Shown here piece by piece: positions 1-6,268 of a stretch of 12,071 bases of DNA. A program made the translations under genes and the position numbers. Source of the DNA: Bacteroides sp. (lineage in GTDB: Bacteria; Bacteroidota; Bacteroidia; Bacteroidales; Bacteroidaceae). Below the pieces are notes generated by a model. The model was not told where the DNA came from. It saw only the letters and a list, made by a program, of their open reading frames with translations, and did not search any database. Numbering within the stretch: the first letter of the stretch is position 1; each line of letters begins with the position of its first letter. The stretch spans positions 1-12,071 of the forward strand of contig JASLCG010000026.1 in the NCBI GenBank assembly GCA_030151885.1. Reading direction: 5' to 3'.

Positions 1-73
1 TTTTTTAGCAAGGGCATTTAATGTAAAATACAACAGCTTAACTCAACCCACTTCAAGTAAACTGCTAACAGAT

Positions 74-104
74 TAAACCTTCTAAGTAAATAATGCAAGG
101 TTTA
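74..104 (+). terminator. Weak hairpin upstream of rnhA, possible terminator of an upstream gene
   Basis: An 8-bp inverted repeat (74-81 with 97-104, arms TAAACCTT and AAGGTTTA) encloses a 15-base loop and is followed by a short T run at 105-108. It could end transcription of a gene lying before the window, but the stem is short and the loop large. No coding sequence is visible in 1-156. Confidence 0.25.
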
Positions 105-136
105 TTTTACAAGTATATAAGAAGCTATTACTTTTG
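105..136 (+). promoter_or_regulatory. Bacteroidota-type promoter for ribonuclease HI
   Basis: TACTTTTG at 129-136 matches the -7 element TAnnTTTG used by the primary sigma factor of Bacteroidota. A T-rich stretch at 105-110 (TTTTAC) lies about 19 bases upstream, where the -33 TTTG would be expected, but the match there is poor. Transcription would start near 143, just ahead of the ATG at 157. This is pattern matching only. Confidence 0.5.
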
Positions 137-156
137 TTATTACAAACTGATATAAA

Positions 157-684
157 ATGAAACAACAAAATATTCCTACAATTGACTTATATACCGATGG
201 AGGTGCCGACCCAAATCCAGGCAAAGGAGGTTATGGCGTTATTCTACACTGGAAAGGTCATATCAAAGAATTATCACAAGGCTATGAATTAACAACCAAT
301 AATAGAATGGAGTTACTTGCTGTTATTACTGGCCTAGAAGCAATAAATACAAAAGCAAATGTAAATGTATTTTCCGATTCTAAATATGTAGTAGATGCAA
401 TAGAACAAGGATGGGCTAAAAAATGGAAAGCTAAAAACTGGTATAGAACAAAAAAAGAAAAAGCTATCAATCCAGATCTATGGGAACGACTACTAGTTGC
501 AATTGATAGACATAACAATGTAAAATTTAACTGGGTAAAAGGACATAATGGGCACCCACAAAATGAGAGATGTGACGAATTAGCGACTCAAGCAATAAAC
601 TCAAACAACCACCTTATAGACGAGCTTTATATAGCCTCAACACAAGCTACTGAAGATAACAAAGAACAGCAATTACCACTTTAA
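157..684 (+). CDS. rnhA: Ribonuclease HI
   Basis: Cuts the RNA strand of RNA-DNA hybrids in the cytoplasm, removing R-loops and replication primers. The 175-residue protein shows the whole RNase H fold: YTDGGADPNPG with catalytic Asp14, NNRMELLA with Glu52, FSDSKYV with Asp74, the Trp/Lys-rich basic handle typical of bacterial type 1 enzymes around residues 86-109, VKGHNGH with His130, and ERCDELA with Asp140. These match the D-E-D-H-D catalytic set of E. coli RNase HI. The C-terminal 30 or so residues after the core are polar and not conserved in the family. The gene stands alone, with a promoter-like element ending 20 bases before the ATG and a hairpin at its stop codon. Confidence 0.96.
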   Translation: MKQQNIPTIDLYTDGGADPNPGKGGYGVILHWKGHIKELSQGYELTTNNRMELLAVITGLEAINTKANVNVFSDSKYVVDAIEQGWAKKWKAKNWYRTKKEKAINPDLWERLLVAIDRHNNVKFNWVKGHNGHPQNERCDELATQAINSNNHLIDELYIASTQATEDNKEQQLPL

Positions 685-696
685 ATTTAGTGGTAA
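673..696 (+). terminator. Hairpin overlapping the rnhA stop codon
   Basis: Arms TTACCACT (673-680) and AGTGGTAA (689-696) can form an 8-bp stem around an 8-base loop that contains the TAA stop at 682-684. No T run follows, so it is not a classic intrinsic terminator. It may protect the 3' end of the message or end transcription weakly. Confidence 0.35.
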
Positions 697-919
697 AATA
701 AAAGATCCATTAATTCATCAAAACATAAATAATATTAGGATTTTTAACATCGTATTTCAATTTAAAGGTTTTAATTTGCAGCCCAATTTAATAAGGGTAG
801 AAATGCAGACTATCTATGAACTATACTACTACGTATAAAAACTGTATTGAGCAGTAAAAGCATTATAATCCCATTTACCTTATTCAATGCAATTATATTT
901 TTTAAAATGATTGTAATAT
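697..919. other. Intergenic region with no recognised gene
   Basis: About 220 bases separate the rnhA hairpin from the ATP-grasp gene. I see no RNA gene and no convincing ORF. TAATTTG at 772-778 resembles a -7 element (TAnnTTG), but no -33 partner is visible about 19 bases upstream, so the promoter of the downstream gene is not located with confidence. A 12-codon ORF at 803-838 is treated as chance. Confidence 0.4.
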
Positions 920-2389
920 ATGAATAGTGTACAAATCCTCCTTGACAATCTTGATGATTGGAATCCTTACTACAAAACAAATAGTCTTTTAACAGTATCC
1001 GACTATCTTAAGCACAAAACTCTAAGTAAGAGTGCCAATCTAATTATCAATTTAAGTAATAACTACACCTACAACTCGGAAGGTTATTATTGCTCTCTTT
1101 TAGGACAAGCACGTGGACAACGTGTTTTACCTAGTATAGATGTTATTAACAAGTTAGAATCTGGAACAGGCGTTAGATTAGACCAAAGCCTTCAAAAATT
1201 ATACCACCAATGGATTGTTAAAAACAACATTTCAGATGATGCATGGTCTTTTTATATATTTTTTGGCATTTGTAAAGAGAAGGGATTAGAGAAAATAGCT
1301 CGTTTTATTTTTGACCATTACCCTGCACCTATTTTAAAAGTCTCTTTAAATACCAAGTCTAAAAATCAAATAGAATCCATACAAACTGTTAGCATATTAA
1401 ATCTAACAGAAGAACAACAAGATCTCTTTGCAACATCCCTTGATAAATTCAATAAAAAGGTGTGGAGAGCTCCAAAACTACCCAAAACCTATAAATATAA
1501 CTTAGCTATACTTATTGATCCTGAGGAAAAGTTTCCACCGAGCGATAAGAAAGCAATTTCTAAATTTTCTGAAATAGGAAGAAAAATGGGAGTAAATGTC
1601 GATCTTATTACCGAAGAAGACAGTATGCACCTTCTAGAGTATGATGCTCTGTTTATCCGTGCCACAACCTCTCTAAATCATTTTACTTATCAGTTTGCTC
1701 AAAAAGCACAGCAAAATGGATTAGTAGTTATTGACGACCCAACCTCTATAATTAGGTGCACTAATAAAGTGTACTTAAGTGAATTATTAGCTAAAGAAAA
1801 AATATTAGCTCCATCATCTTCTCTATTGTTTCAAAGTAATAATAATGATTATACAAAAATAGGTGAAGAGCTAGGCTTCCCTTTTATCTTAAAAATTCCC
1901 GATGGATCTTTTTCACATGGCGTTAAAAAAGTATCAAATGAAGATGAGTTTAACAATGCTACTGAAAGTTTATTCTCTAAATCGGCCATTATACTAGCAC
2001 AAGAATATATCCCTACAGAATATGATTGGAGGATAGGTATATTAAATGGAGAGCCACTTTACGCATGTAAGTATTTTATGGCAAAAGGACACTGGCAAAT
2101 TTACCAACACCTAGACTCTGGTAAAAGCAAGTGTGGCATGACCGAAGCAATTCCCATATACAATGTACCACAAGCAGTTTTAAAGACAGCATTAAAAGCA
2201 ACTGCATTAATAGGAAAAGGCCTATATGGTGTCGATCTTAAAATGATAAATAACAAAGCATATATAATAGAAATAAATGATAATCCTAGTATCGACCATA
2301 CCATAGAAGATGCTATTCTAGGTGATGATTTATACTATAGAATAATTAACTACTTTATAAATAGCATCGAGAAGAAACAAGATAATTAG
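920..2389 (+). CDS. RimK-like ATP-grasp ligase with RLAN N-terminal domain
   Basis: A 489-residue protein in two parts. Residues about 38-190 resemble the RLAN domain (RimK-like ATP-grasp N-terminal), including the signature GYYCSLLGQARGQRVLPS at 55-72. Residues about 195-485 form a RimK-type ATP-grasp: a small N-terminal lobe, Lys325 in ILKIPDGSFSHGV with its glycine-rich nucleotide loop, the QEYIP linker at 361-365, DWRIG at 369-373, and the metal-binding EINDNPS at 451-457. Such enzymes join a carboxylate to an amine with ATP through an acyl phosphate. RimK itself adds glutamates to ribosomal protein S6, but the substrate of the RLAN branch is not evident from sequence. No partner gene sits next to it; a hairpin follows the stop directly. 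The ATG at 920 is the only start that includes the whole N-terminus. Confidence 0.88.
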   Translation: MNSVQILLDNLDDWNPYYKTNSLLTVSDYLKHKTLSKSANLIINLSNNYTYNSEGYYCSLLGQARGQRVLPSIDVINKLESGTGVRLDQSLQKLYHQWIVKNNISDDAWSFYIFFGICKEKGLEKIARFIFDHYPAPILKVSLNTKSKNQIESIQTVSILNLTEEQQDLFATSLDKFNKKVWRAPKLPKTYKYNLAILIDPEEKFPPSDKKAISKFSEIGRKMGVNVDLITEEDSMHLLEYDALFIRATTSLNHFTYQFAQKAQQNGLVVIDDPTSIIRCTNKVYLSELLAKEKILAPSSSLLFQSNNNDYTKIGEELGFPFILKIPDGSFSHGVKKVSNEDEFNNATESLFSKSAIILAQEYIPTEYDWRIGILNGEPLYACKYFMAKGHWQIYQHLDSGKSKCGMTEAIPIYNVPQAVLKTALKATALIGKGLYGVDLKMINNKAYIIEINDNPSIDHTIEDAILGDDLYYRIINYFINSIEKKQDN

Positions 2390-2416
2390 GTTTAGATTAA
2401 ACATTTAATCTAAACT
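2389..2416 (+). terminator. Hairpin terminator after the ATP-grasp gene
   Basis: A perfect 12-bp inverted repeat (2390-2401 with 2404-2415) begins directly after the TAG stop. The centre is AT-rich, so the working stem is probably the outer 9 bp with an 8-base loop. It is followed by TCCCTTTTCC, a weak T tract. It probably ends or trims the ATP-grasp message. Confidence 0.55.
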
Positions 2417-2441
2417 CCCTTTTCCACAATACACAATCTAC

Positions 2442-2494
2442 AAATTAAGCGTGGTAACTAACATAAAAAGTTAATTAGTTATTACGCTTAATTT
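2442..2494. repeat. Long imperfect inverted repeat, 20-bp arms
   Basis: The arm at 2442-2461 pairs with 2475-2494 over 20 positions: 11 Watson-Crick pairs (outer part AAATTAAGCGT), two G-U pairs, then 7 more Watson-Crick pairs, around a 13-base loop. It lies 26 bases past the preceding terminator-like hairpin and upstream of the promoter candidate for the next gene. It could be a second terminator, a regulatory stem or a remnant of a small mobile repeat. No clear T run follows. Confidence 0.6.
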
Positions 2495-2532
2495 ATATGC
2501 TTAATAACATAAGTAAACTAAATTCTAATAAG

Positions 2533-2566
2533 TTGCTCCTTTATTACTATGAAATTAGCTACCTTG
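2533..2566 (+). promoter_or_regulatory. Candidate promoter for the secreted-protein/hydrolase pair
   Basis: TACCTTG at 2560-2566 fits a TAnnTTG -7 element, and a TTG at 2533-2535 could serve as the -33 element, although the 24-base spacing is longer than the usual 19 or so. Transcription would begin near 2573. That lies downstream of the first in-frame ATG (2497), which supports translation starting at 2596. Confidence 0.35.
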
Positions 2567-2595
2567 TTTATGGACAAAATTTAAATTACACCCAG

Positions 2596-3312
2596 ATGAA
2601 AAGAATATTATTATTCTCACTAATACTTTGCTGTACAATAGGTAATAGCTATTCTCAGCTCAACAAAAACAAGATAGAACGATATAATAACTCTTCACAA
2701 AATCTAAATAACCAACAAGAGCTATATAATAAACAAAACTCCACTCAAAGCGGTGTAAAAAGAAAATTAGAAAAAAACATTTTTAATGATCTCATATTTT
2801 CCGACAGCAACAATAATAAGATTACCTATAAAAGTGATTTTATTAAGAAAGTTCTTAAAATCTCTGCTAATGATACTGAATTTAAACAGAGCCTTTTCTC
2901 ATCATTAACTTATTTTCTAAATGACAAAAAAAATTATCAAGAAACTTTTGATGTCAATATCTTTGATCAAGTTATTATAAGTTCAAATACAGGCGATAAG
3001 ATACAAATAGACTTAGATATGGTTTCTGACGAGGACCGTTTCTTATGGACTAATAAGTATAAAATAATTAACAATCAAAGTGTTGACACTCCTAAATTCA
3101 ATATCAAAAGAGATGCTTTTGGCAACCTTTCATTTAAGGATTACAATACCTGGGCACGAATAGTTATTAATAATTATGGAGAAGCAGAATATCAAGATAG
3201 TTATAAAAACACAGTGAGGTTTAATAGTAGAGCTTGGAAAAAAGCTGTAAGAAATGCAGGTGGAGACGATGTGTTTTTTGAATACCTTTTAGAACTATAT
3301 ATAGAATATTAA
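2596..3312 (+). CDS. Exported protein of unknown function with internal repeats
   Basis: I do not recognise a family. From the ATG at 2596 the 238-residue product begins with a clear signal peptide (Lys-Arg, a hydrophobic run at residues 4-15, probable cleavage after SYS at residue 20 before Gln21), so it should be exported. An upstream in-frame ATG at 2497 would put 33 extra residues before this signal and is unlikely. Residues 22-60 are an Asn/Gln/Lys-rich linker. The rest carries degenerate repeats. Residues 68-106 align without gaps with 199-237 (shared D-S-x-x-N, S, K-K, D-x-x-F, L positions), and 61-77 align with 121-137, both starting NIF and ending K-I. Eleven bases separate its stop from the hydrolase start, so the two are probably co-transcribed. 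No transmembrane anchor or lipobox is visible. Confidence 0.72.
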   Translation: MKRILLFSLILCCTIGNSYSQLNKNKIERYNNSSQNLNNQQELYNKQNSTQSGVKRKLEKNIFNDLIFSDSNNNKITYKSDFIKKVLKISANDTEFKQSLFSSLTYFLNDKKNYQETFDVNIFDQVIISSNTGDKIQIDLDMVSDEDRFLWTNKYKIINNQSVDTPKFNIKRDAFGNLSFKDYNTWARIVINNYGEAEYQDSYKNTVRFNSRAWKKAVRNAGGDDVFFEYLLELYIEY

Positions 3313-3323
3313 ATCAACACACT

Positions 3324-4682
3324 ATGAAAAAAACAGTACTATATACAATACTCTTATTAATAATTACCACTTCAAGTATTAATGCCCAGATTTTTACAGG
3401 TAGTTGGAAAGGCACGCTAATAATATCTGACACCAGTAAACTTGATCTAATTATTCATATTAAGCAGCATCAACAACAATGGATTGGAACCATGGATAGC
3501 CCTAATCAAATGGCTTATGGCATACCAATGCAGAGTGTTACAATCAAGGGGGATTCAATAACTATTCTTGCAAATAAACTTGGATTAGAAATACGTGGCG
3601 AAATAAAAAATTCCACAACACTAGCTGCTACATTCAAACAAAGCGGATTGATTAAACCAATCAATTTTAGCAGAATGAATGATAAGGAAATAACATCAAT
3701 AAGTAATATAAAACCTCAAACACCTACCCCACCTTACCCTTATAAGGAAAGTGAAGTGAGCTTTTCAAATAGAACAAATGGTATAACTCTATATGGTACA
3801 TTAACTGTTCCTAAAAATAATAATATTAAAAAAATACCCGCCATATTACTAATAGCAGGAAGTGGGCCAATGGATAGAAATGAATCTATATTAGGACATA
3901 AACCATTTGCTGTAATTGCCGATTATTTTACGAATAAAGGTTTTGCTGTCCTTAGGTATGATAAACGAGGAGTCGGTAAATCTGAAGGAAAACTTATAAA
4001 TGCAACCTCAGCCGATTTACTTGAAGATGCAGAAGCTGCTCTAAATTTCTTATCAAAACAATATTTTGTAGACAAAGATAAAATAGGAGTTATAGGTCAT
4101 AGTGAAGGTGGAATGCTGGCTATACAGTTAGCTACAAGTCATAAACATTTAGATTATATAGTTACAATGGCTGCGCCAACTATTACAGGCAAAGAAATTA
4201 TCAAATTTCAACTTAATCGAGATGCTCCAGACGAAATGAAAGATAAAATAAATAATACAGTTGACTATATATATAACACTCCAATAGACAATATCAATAC
4301 AAAACATATTGAAAATTTACTTTTGGTCAATAGAGCTACTGATACATCAACTAAACCTATTATCCAGTTCTTAACTGCACCGTGGAGTATTCATTTCATT
4401 AAGTATAATCCATGCGATGACATAAAGAGAATTCAAATTCCTGTGTATGCAGTTAATGGGGAGTTAGATCAGCAAGTTGAAGCAAAAACAAATATCAACA
4501 ACATAAAAAAATGTTTGGAGAACAGAGGATTGCTTACTAGCAAAATATTTCCAAACCTTAATCATCTTTTTCAAACTTCTAATACAGGCCACCCAATGGA
4601 GTATGCTACAATTGATGAAACAATAGCCCCCACCGTATTAGAAGACATTTACAAATGGATTGAAAAAACAATACATAAATAA
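3324..4682 (+). CDS. Exported alpha/beta hydrolase (serine hydrolase) with N-terminal beta domain
   Basis: A 452-residue serine hydrolase probably active outside the cytoplasm. The signal peptide covers residues 1-21, with likely cleavage after INA before Gln22. Residues 23-118 are a beta-rich domain starting TGSWKG, common ahead of this hydrolase type in Bacteroidota. The alpha/beta hydrolase domain (about 145-452) shows LLIAGSGPMDRN (oxyanion region, 175-186), RYDKRGVGKSEG (211-222), the nucleophile elbow GHSEGG with Ser260, a probable catalytic Asp382 in NGELDQQV and His414 in PNLNHLF. This resembles the peptidase S9-like and esterase hydrolases often labelled 'alpha/beta hydrolase family protein'. 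Whether it cleaves esters or peptides cannot be told from sequence. It lies 11 bases behind the repetitive exported protein, and 52 bases with no terminator separate it from pntA. Confidence 0.9.
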   Translation: MKKTVLYTILLLIITTSSINAQIFTGSWKGTLIISDTSKLDLIIHIKQHQQQWIGTMDSPNQMAYGIPMQSVTIKGDSITILANKLGLEIRGEIKNSTTLAATFKQSGLIKPINFSRMNDKEITSISNIKPQTPTPPYPYKESEVSFSNRTNGITLYGTLTVPKNNNIKKIPAILLIAGSGPMDRNESILGHKPFAVIADYFTNKGFAVLRYDKRGVGKSEGKLINATSADLLEDAEAALNFLSKQYFVDKDKIGVIGHSEGGMLAIQLATSHKHLDYIVTMAAPTITGKEIIKFQLNRDAPDEMKDKINNTVDYIYNTPIDNINTKHIENLLLVNRATDTSTKPIIQFLTAPWSIHFIKYNPCDDIKRIQIPVYAVNGELDQQVEAKTNINNIKKCLENRGLLTSKIFPNLNHLFQTSNTGHPMEYATIDETIAPTVLEDIYKWIEKTIHK

Positions 4683-4734
4683 GAAATACACACTTTTTAT
4701 TAACCTATTATTAATACATAAAAACACTTAAATT

Positions 4735-5895
4735 ATGATCATTGGAATTCCAAAAGAAATTATGCCAGGGGAAGCTCGTGTCGCTTCAAGTCCTGAGACA
4801 GTTAAAAAATTCATTGCAGATGGTGCAACTGTTTTAGTAGAAAAATCAGCTGGAGATGGTTCTTTTTATCATGATGAAGACTACAAAGCTGCTGGTGCTC
4901 AAATTATTGAAAAAGCTCAAGACTTATATGATAAAGCCGAACTTATTCTAAAAGTTAAAGAGCCTCTATTTAACAAAGAATATAACAAACATGAAGCAGA
5001 CATGATGCATAATGGTCAGTATCTAATTACTTTTATCCATCCAGCATCTCCTGTAAATCATGATATGGTAAAAATGTTAGCCAAAAATGGTATTATCAGT
5101 ATTACACTTGATGGCATACCAAGAATTTCTAGAGCGCAAAACATGGATGCCTTAACATCAATGAGTACTTGTGCAGGATATAAAGGCATCTTAATGGCAG
5201 CAAACCACTTGCCTAAATTTATGCCACAAATGTTTACAGCTGTAGGAGCAATACAACCAGCTAAAGTTCTTGTTCTTGGTGTAGGTGTAGCCGGACTTCA
5301 AGCCTTAGCTACAGCAAGAAGATTAGGAGCTATTACCTATGCTGCTGATATACGTCCTGCTGCTGCCGAGCAAGCAACTAGTTTAGGAGCTAAAGTTGTA
5401 GAAACTGGAGTTCCTGCCGATCTAGCAATAGCAAAAGGAGGATATGCAAATAAATTATCTGAAGAGTGGCTTGCTAAAGAGAGAGAAAATCTGAAAGAAA
5501 TTATTAAAGAAGTAGATATTGTATTCTGTAGTGCATTAGTACCTGGTAAAATAGCACCCACTCTTATTACCGAAGATATGGTAAAAAGCATGAAAAATGG
5601 TGCAGTTATTGTAGATATTTCTATTGACCAAGGCGGTAACTGTCCATTAACTCCTCCTGGAGAAACTGGAGTAAAACATGGTGTTACTCTAATTGGCATT
5701 AAGAATATTCCTGGAATGTTGCCTACTAGTTCTACATGGATGTTTGCTCAGAATGTCTATAATCTCGTCAAATTCATGACTAAAGAAAACAAAATAGTAC
5801 TAGATTTCGATGATGAAATCATACAGTCAGCATTAGTTACACACGATAAAAAGATTGTACATGCTGGTGCAAAAGAGGCAATGAATTTAAGTTAA
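4735..5895 (+). CDS. pntAA: NAD(P) transhydrogenase subunit alpha 1 (NAD(H)-binding domain I)
   Basis: A soluble NAD(H)-binding component of the proton-translocating transhydrogenase, which passes hydride from NADH to NADP+ using the proton gradient. Its 386 residues are full length for the separate alpha-1 subunit found in three-gene systems. It starts MIIGIPKEIMPGEARVA, the alanine dehydrogenase/PNT N-terminal motif. Active-site residues Arg130, Gln135 and Asp138 (IPR, RAQNMDAL) sit three positions after the known R. rubrum Arg127, Gln132 and Asp135. The Rossmann motif is LGVGVAG (181-187), and Asp205 in ADIRPAA is placed to bind the adenosine ribose of NAD and exclude NADP. The closing GNCPLT motif is at 301-306. 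It opens the operon with the alpha-2 and beta genes, and a strong hairpin lies in the 64-base gap after it. Confidence 0.96.
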   Translation: MIIGIPKEIMPGEARVASSPETVKKFIADGATVLVEKSAGDGSFYHDEDYKAAGAQIIEKAQDLYDKAELILKVKEPLFNKEYNKHEADMMHNGQYLITFIHPASPVNHDMVKMLAKNGIISITLDGIPRISRAQNMDALTSMSTCAGYKGILMAANHLPKFMPQMFTAVGAIQPAKVLVLGVGVAGLQALATARRLGAITYAADIRPAAAEQATSLGAKVVETGVPADLAIAKGGYANKLSEEWLAKERENLKEIIKEVDIVFCSALVPGKIAPTLITEDMVKSMKNGAVIVDISIDQGGNCPLTPPGETGVKHGVTLIGIKNIPGMLPTSSTWMFAQNVYNLVKFMTKENKIVLDFDDEIIQSALVTHDKKIVHAGAKEAMNLS

Positions 5896-5906
5896 TCTAT
5901 TATAGA

Positions 5907-5940
5907 GAGTAAGTTCTTCACTGAAGTAAAGAACTTACTC
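5907..5940 (+). terminator. Intra-operon hairpin between alpha-1 and alpha-2 genes
   Basis: A perfect 12-bp stem (5907-5918, GAGTAAGTTCTT, with 5929-5940) around a 10-base loop is followed by CTTTT. It looks like an intrinsic terminator of moderate strength, yet it sits inside the transhydrogenase operon, 19 bases before the alpha-2 ATG. It may cause partial termination or stabilise the upstream message, making alpha-1 in excess over the membrane subunits. Confidence 0.65.
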
Positions 5941-5959
5941 CTTTTAAATTTAGACGGTT

Positions 5960-6268
5960 ATGAATCCAATATTCTTAATTATAATCTTTATAATAGCCAC
6001 AGTATTGGGGTATCTAGTGATAAAAAAAGTCCCTAGCCTTTTACATACTCCATTAATGTCTGGCATGAACGCTCTATCTGGTATAACCATACTAGGAGCT
6101 ATCGTTGCAGTAGGCGCTTTCGCTATAGAACAAAGCTACTTTCTTATGTTCATAGCTGGTATTGCTGTTGTTTTAGCTACAATCAATGTTGTAGGAGGTT
6201 TCTCTGTTACAGACCGTATGCTAAATATGTTTAATCCTAAAAAGAAAAAGAAGGAGGATAAACAATGA
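5960..6268 (+). CDS. pntAB: NAD(P) transhydrogenase subunit alpha 2 (membrane)
   Basis: The short membrane part of the alpha chain, 102 residues, with three hydrophobic helices at about 3-21, 38-57 and 60-80 and a basic tail KKKKKEDK in the cytoplasm. Family signatures are VPSLLHTPLMSGMNALSGI (24-42) and GGFSVTDRMLNMF (79-91). Together with the beta subunit it forms the proton channel. The only histidine is His29, in the loop before the second helix. The gene overlaps the beta gene by four bases (ATGA), so the two are translationally coupled. Confidence 0.95.
   Translation: MNPIFLIIIFIIATVLGYLVIKKVPSLLHTPLMSGMNALSGITILGAIVAVGAFAIEQSYFLMFIAGIAVVLATINVVGGFSVTDRMLNMFNPKKKKKEDKQ
6251..6257 (+). 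promoter_or_regulatory. Strong Shine-Dalgarno site for pntB
   Basis: AAGGAGG lies seven bases before the pntB ATG at 6265, within the last codons of the alpha-2 gene (Lys-Glu-Asp). It is a near-perfect anti-16S match in a genome where other starts shown here lack one. Since it also encodes the charged tail of alpha-2, it may be partly a by-product of coding. Confidence 0.5.

Noticed and set aside
1..156. Possible end of an upstream gene at the left edge.
   Set aside because: All three plus-strand frames have early stops and no protein motif is seen. Only a weak hairpin remains.
803..838. A tyrosine-rich 12-codon ORF (MQTIYELYYYV) upstream of the ATP-grasp gene that could look like a leader peptide.
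   Set aside because: No terminator or competing hairpins follow it, the downstream gene has no tyrosine link, and short AT-rich ORFs with TAT/TAC codons are expected by chance.
5337..5699. A 120-codon minus-strand ORF inside pntAA, and similar antisense ORFs within rnhA, pntB, brnQ and the MFS gene.
   Set aside because: All lie wholly within strongly supported genes on the opposite strand, and their products show no family motif. They are shadow ORFs.
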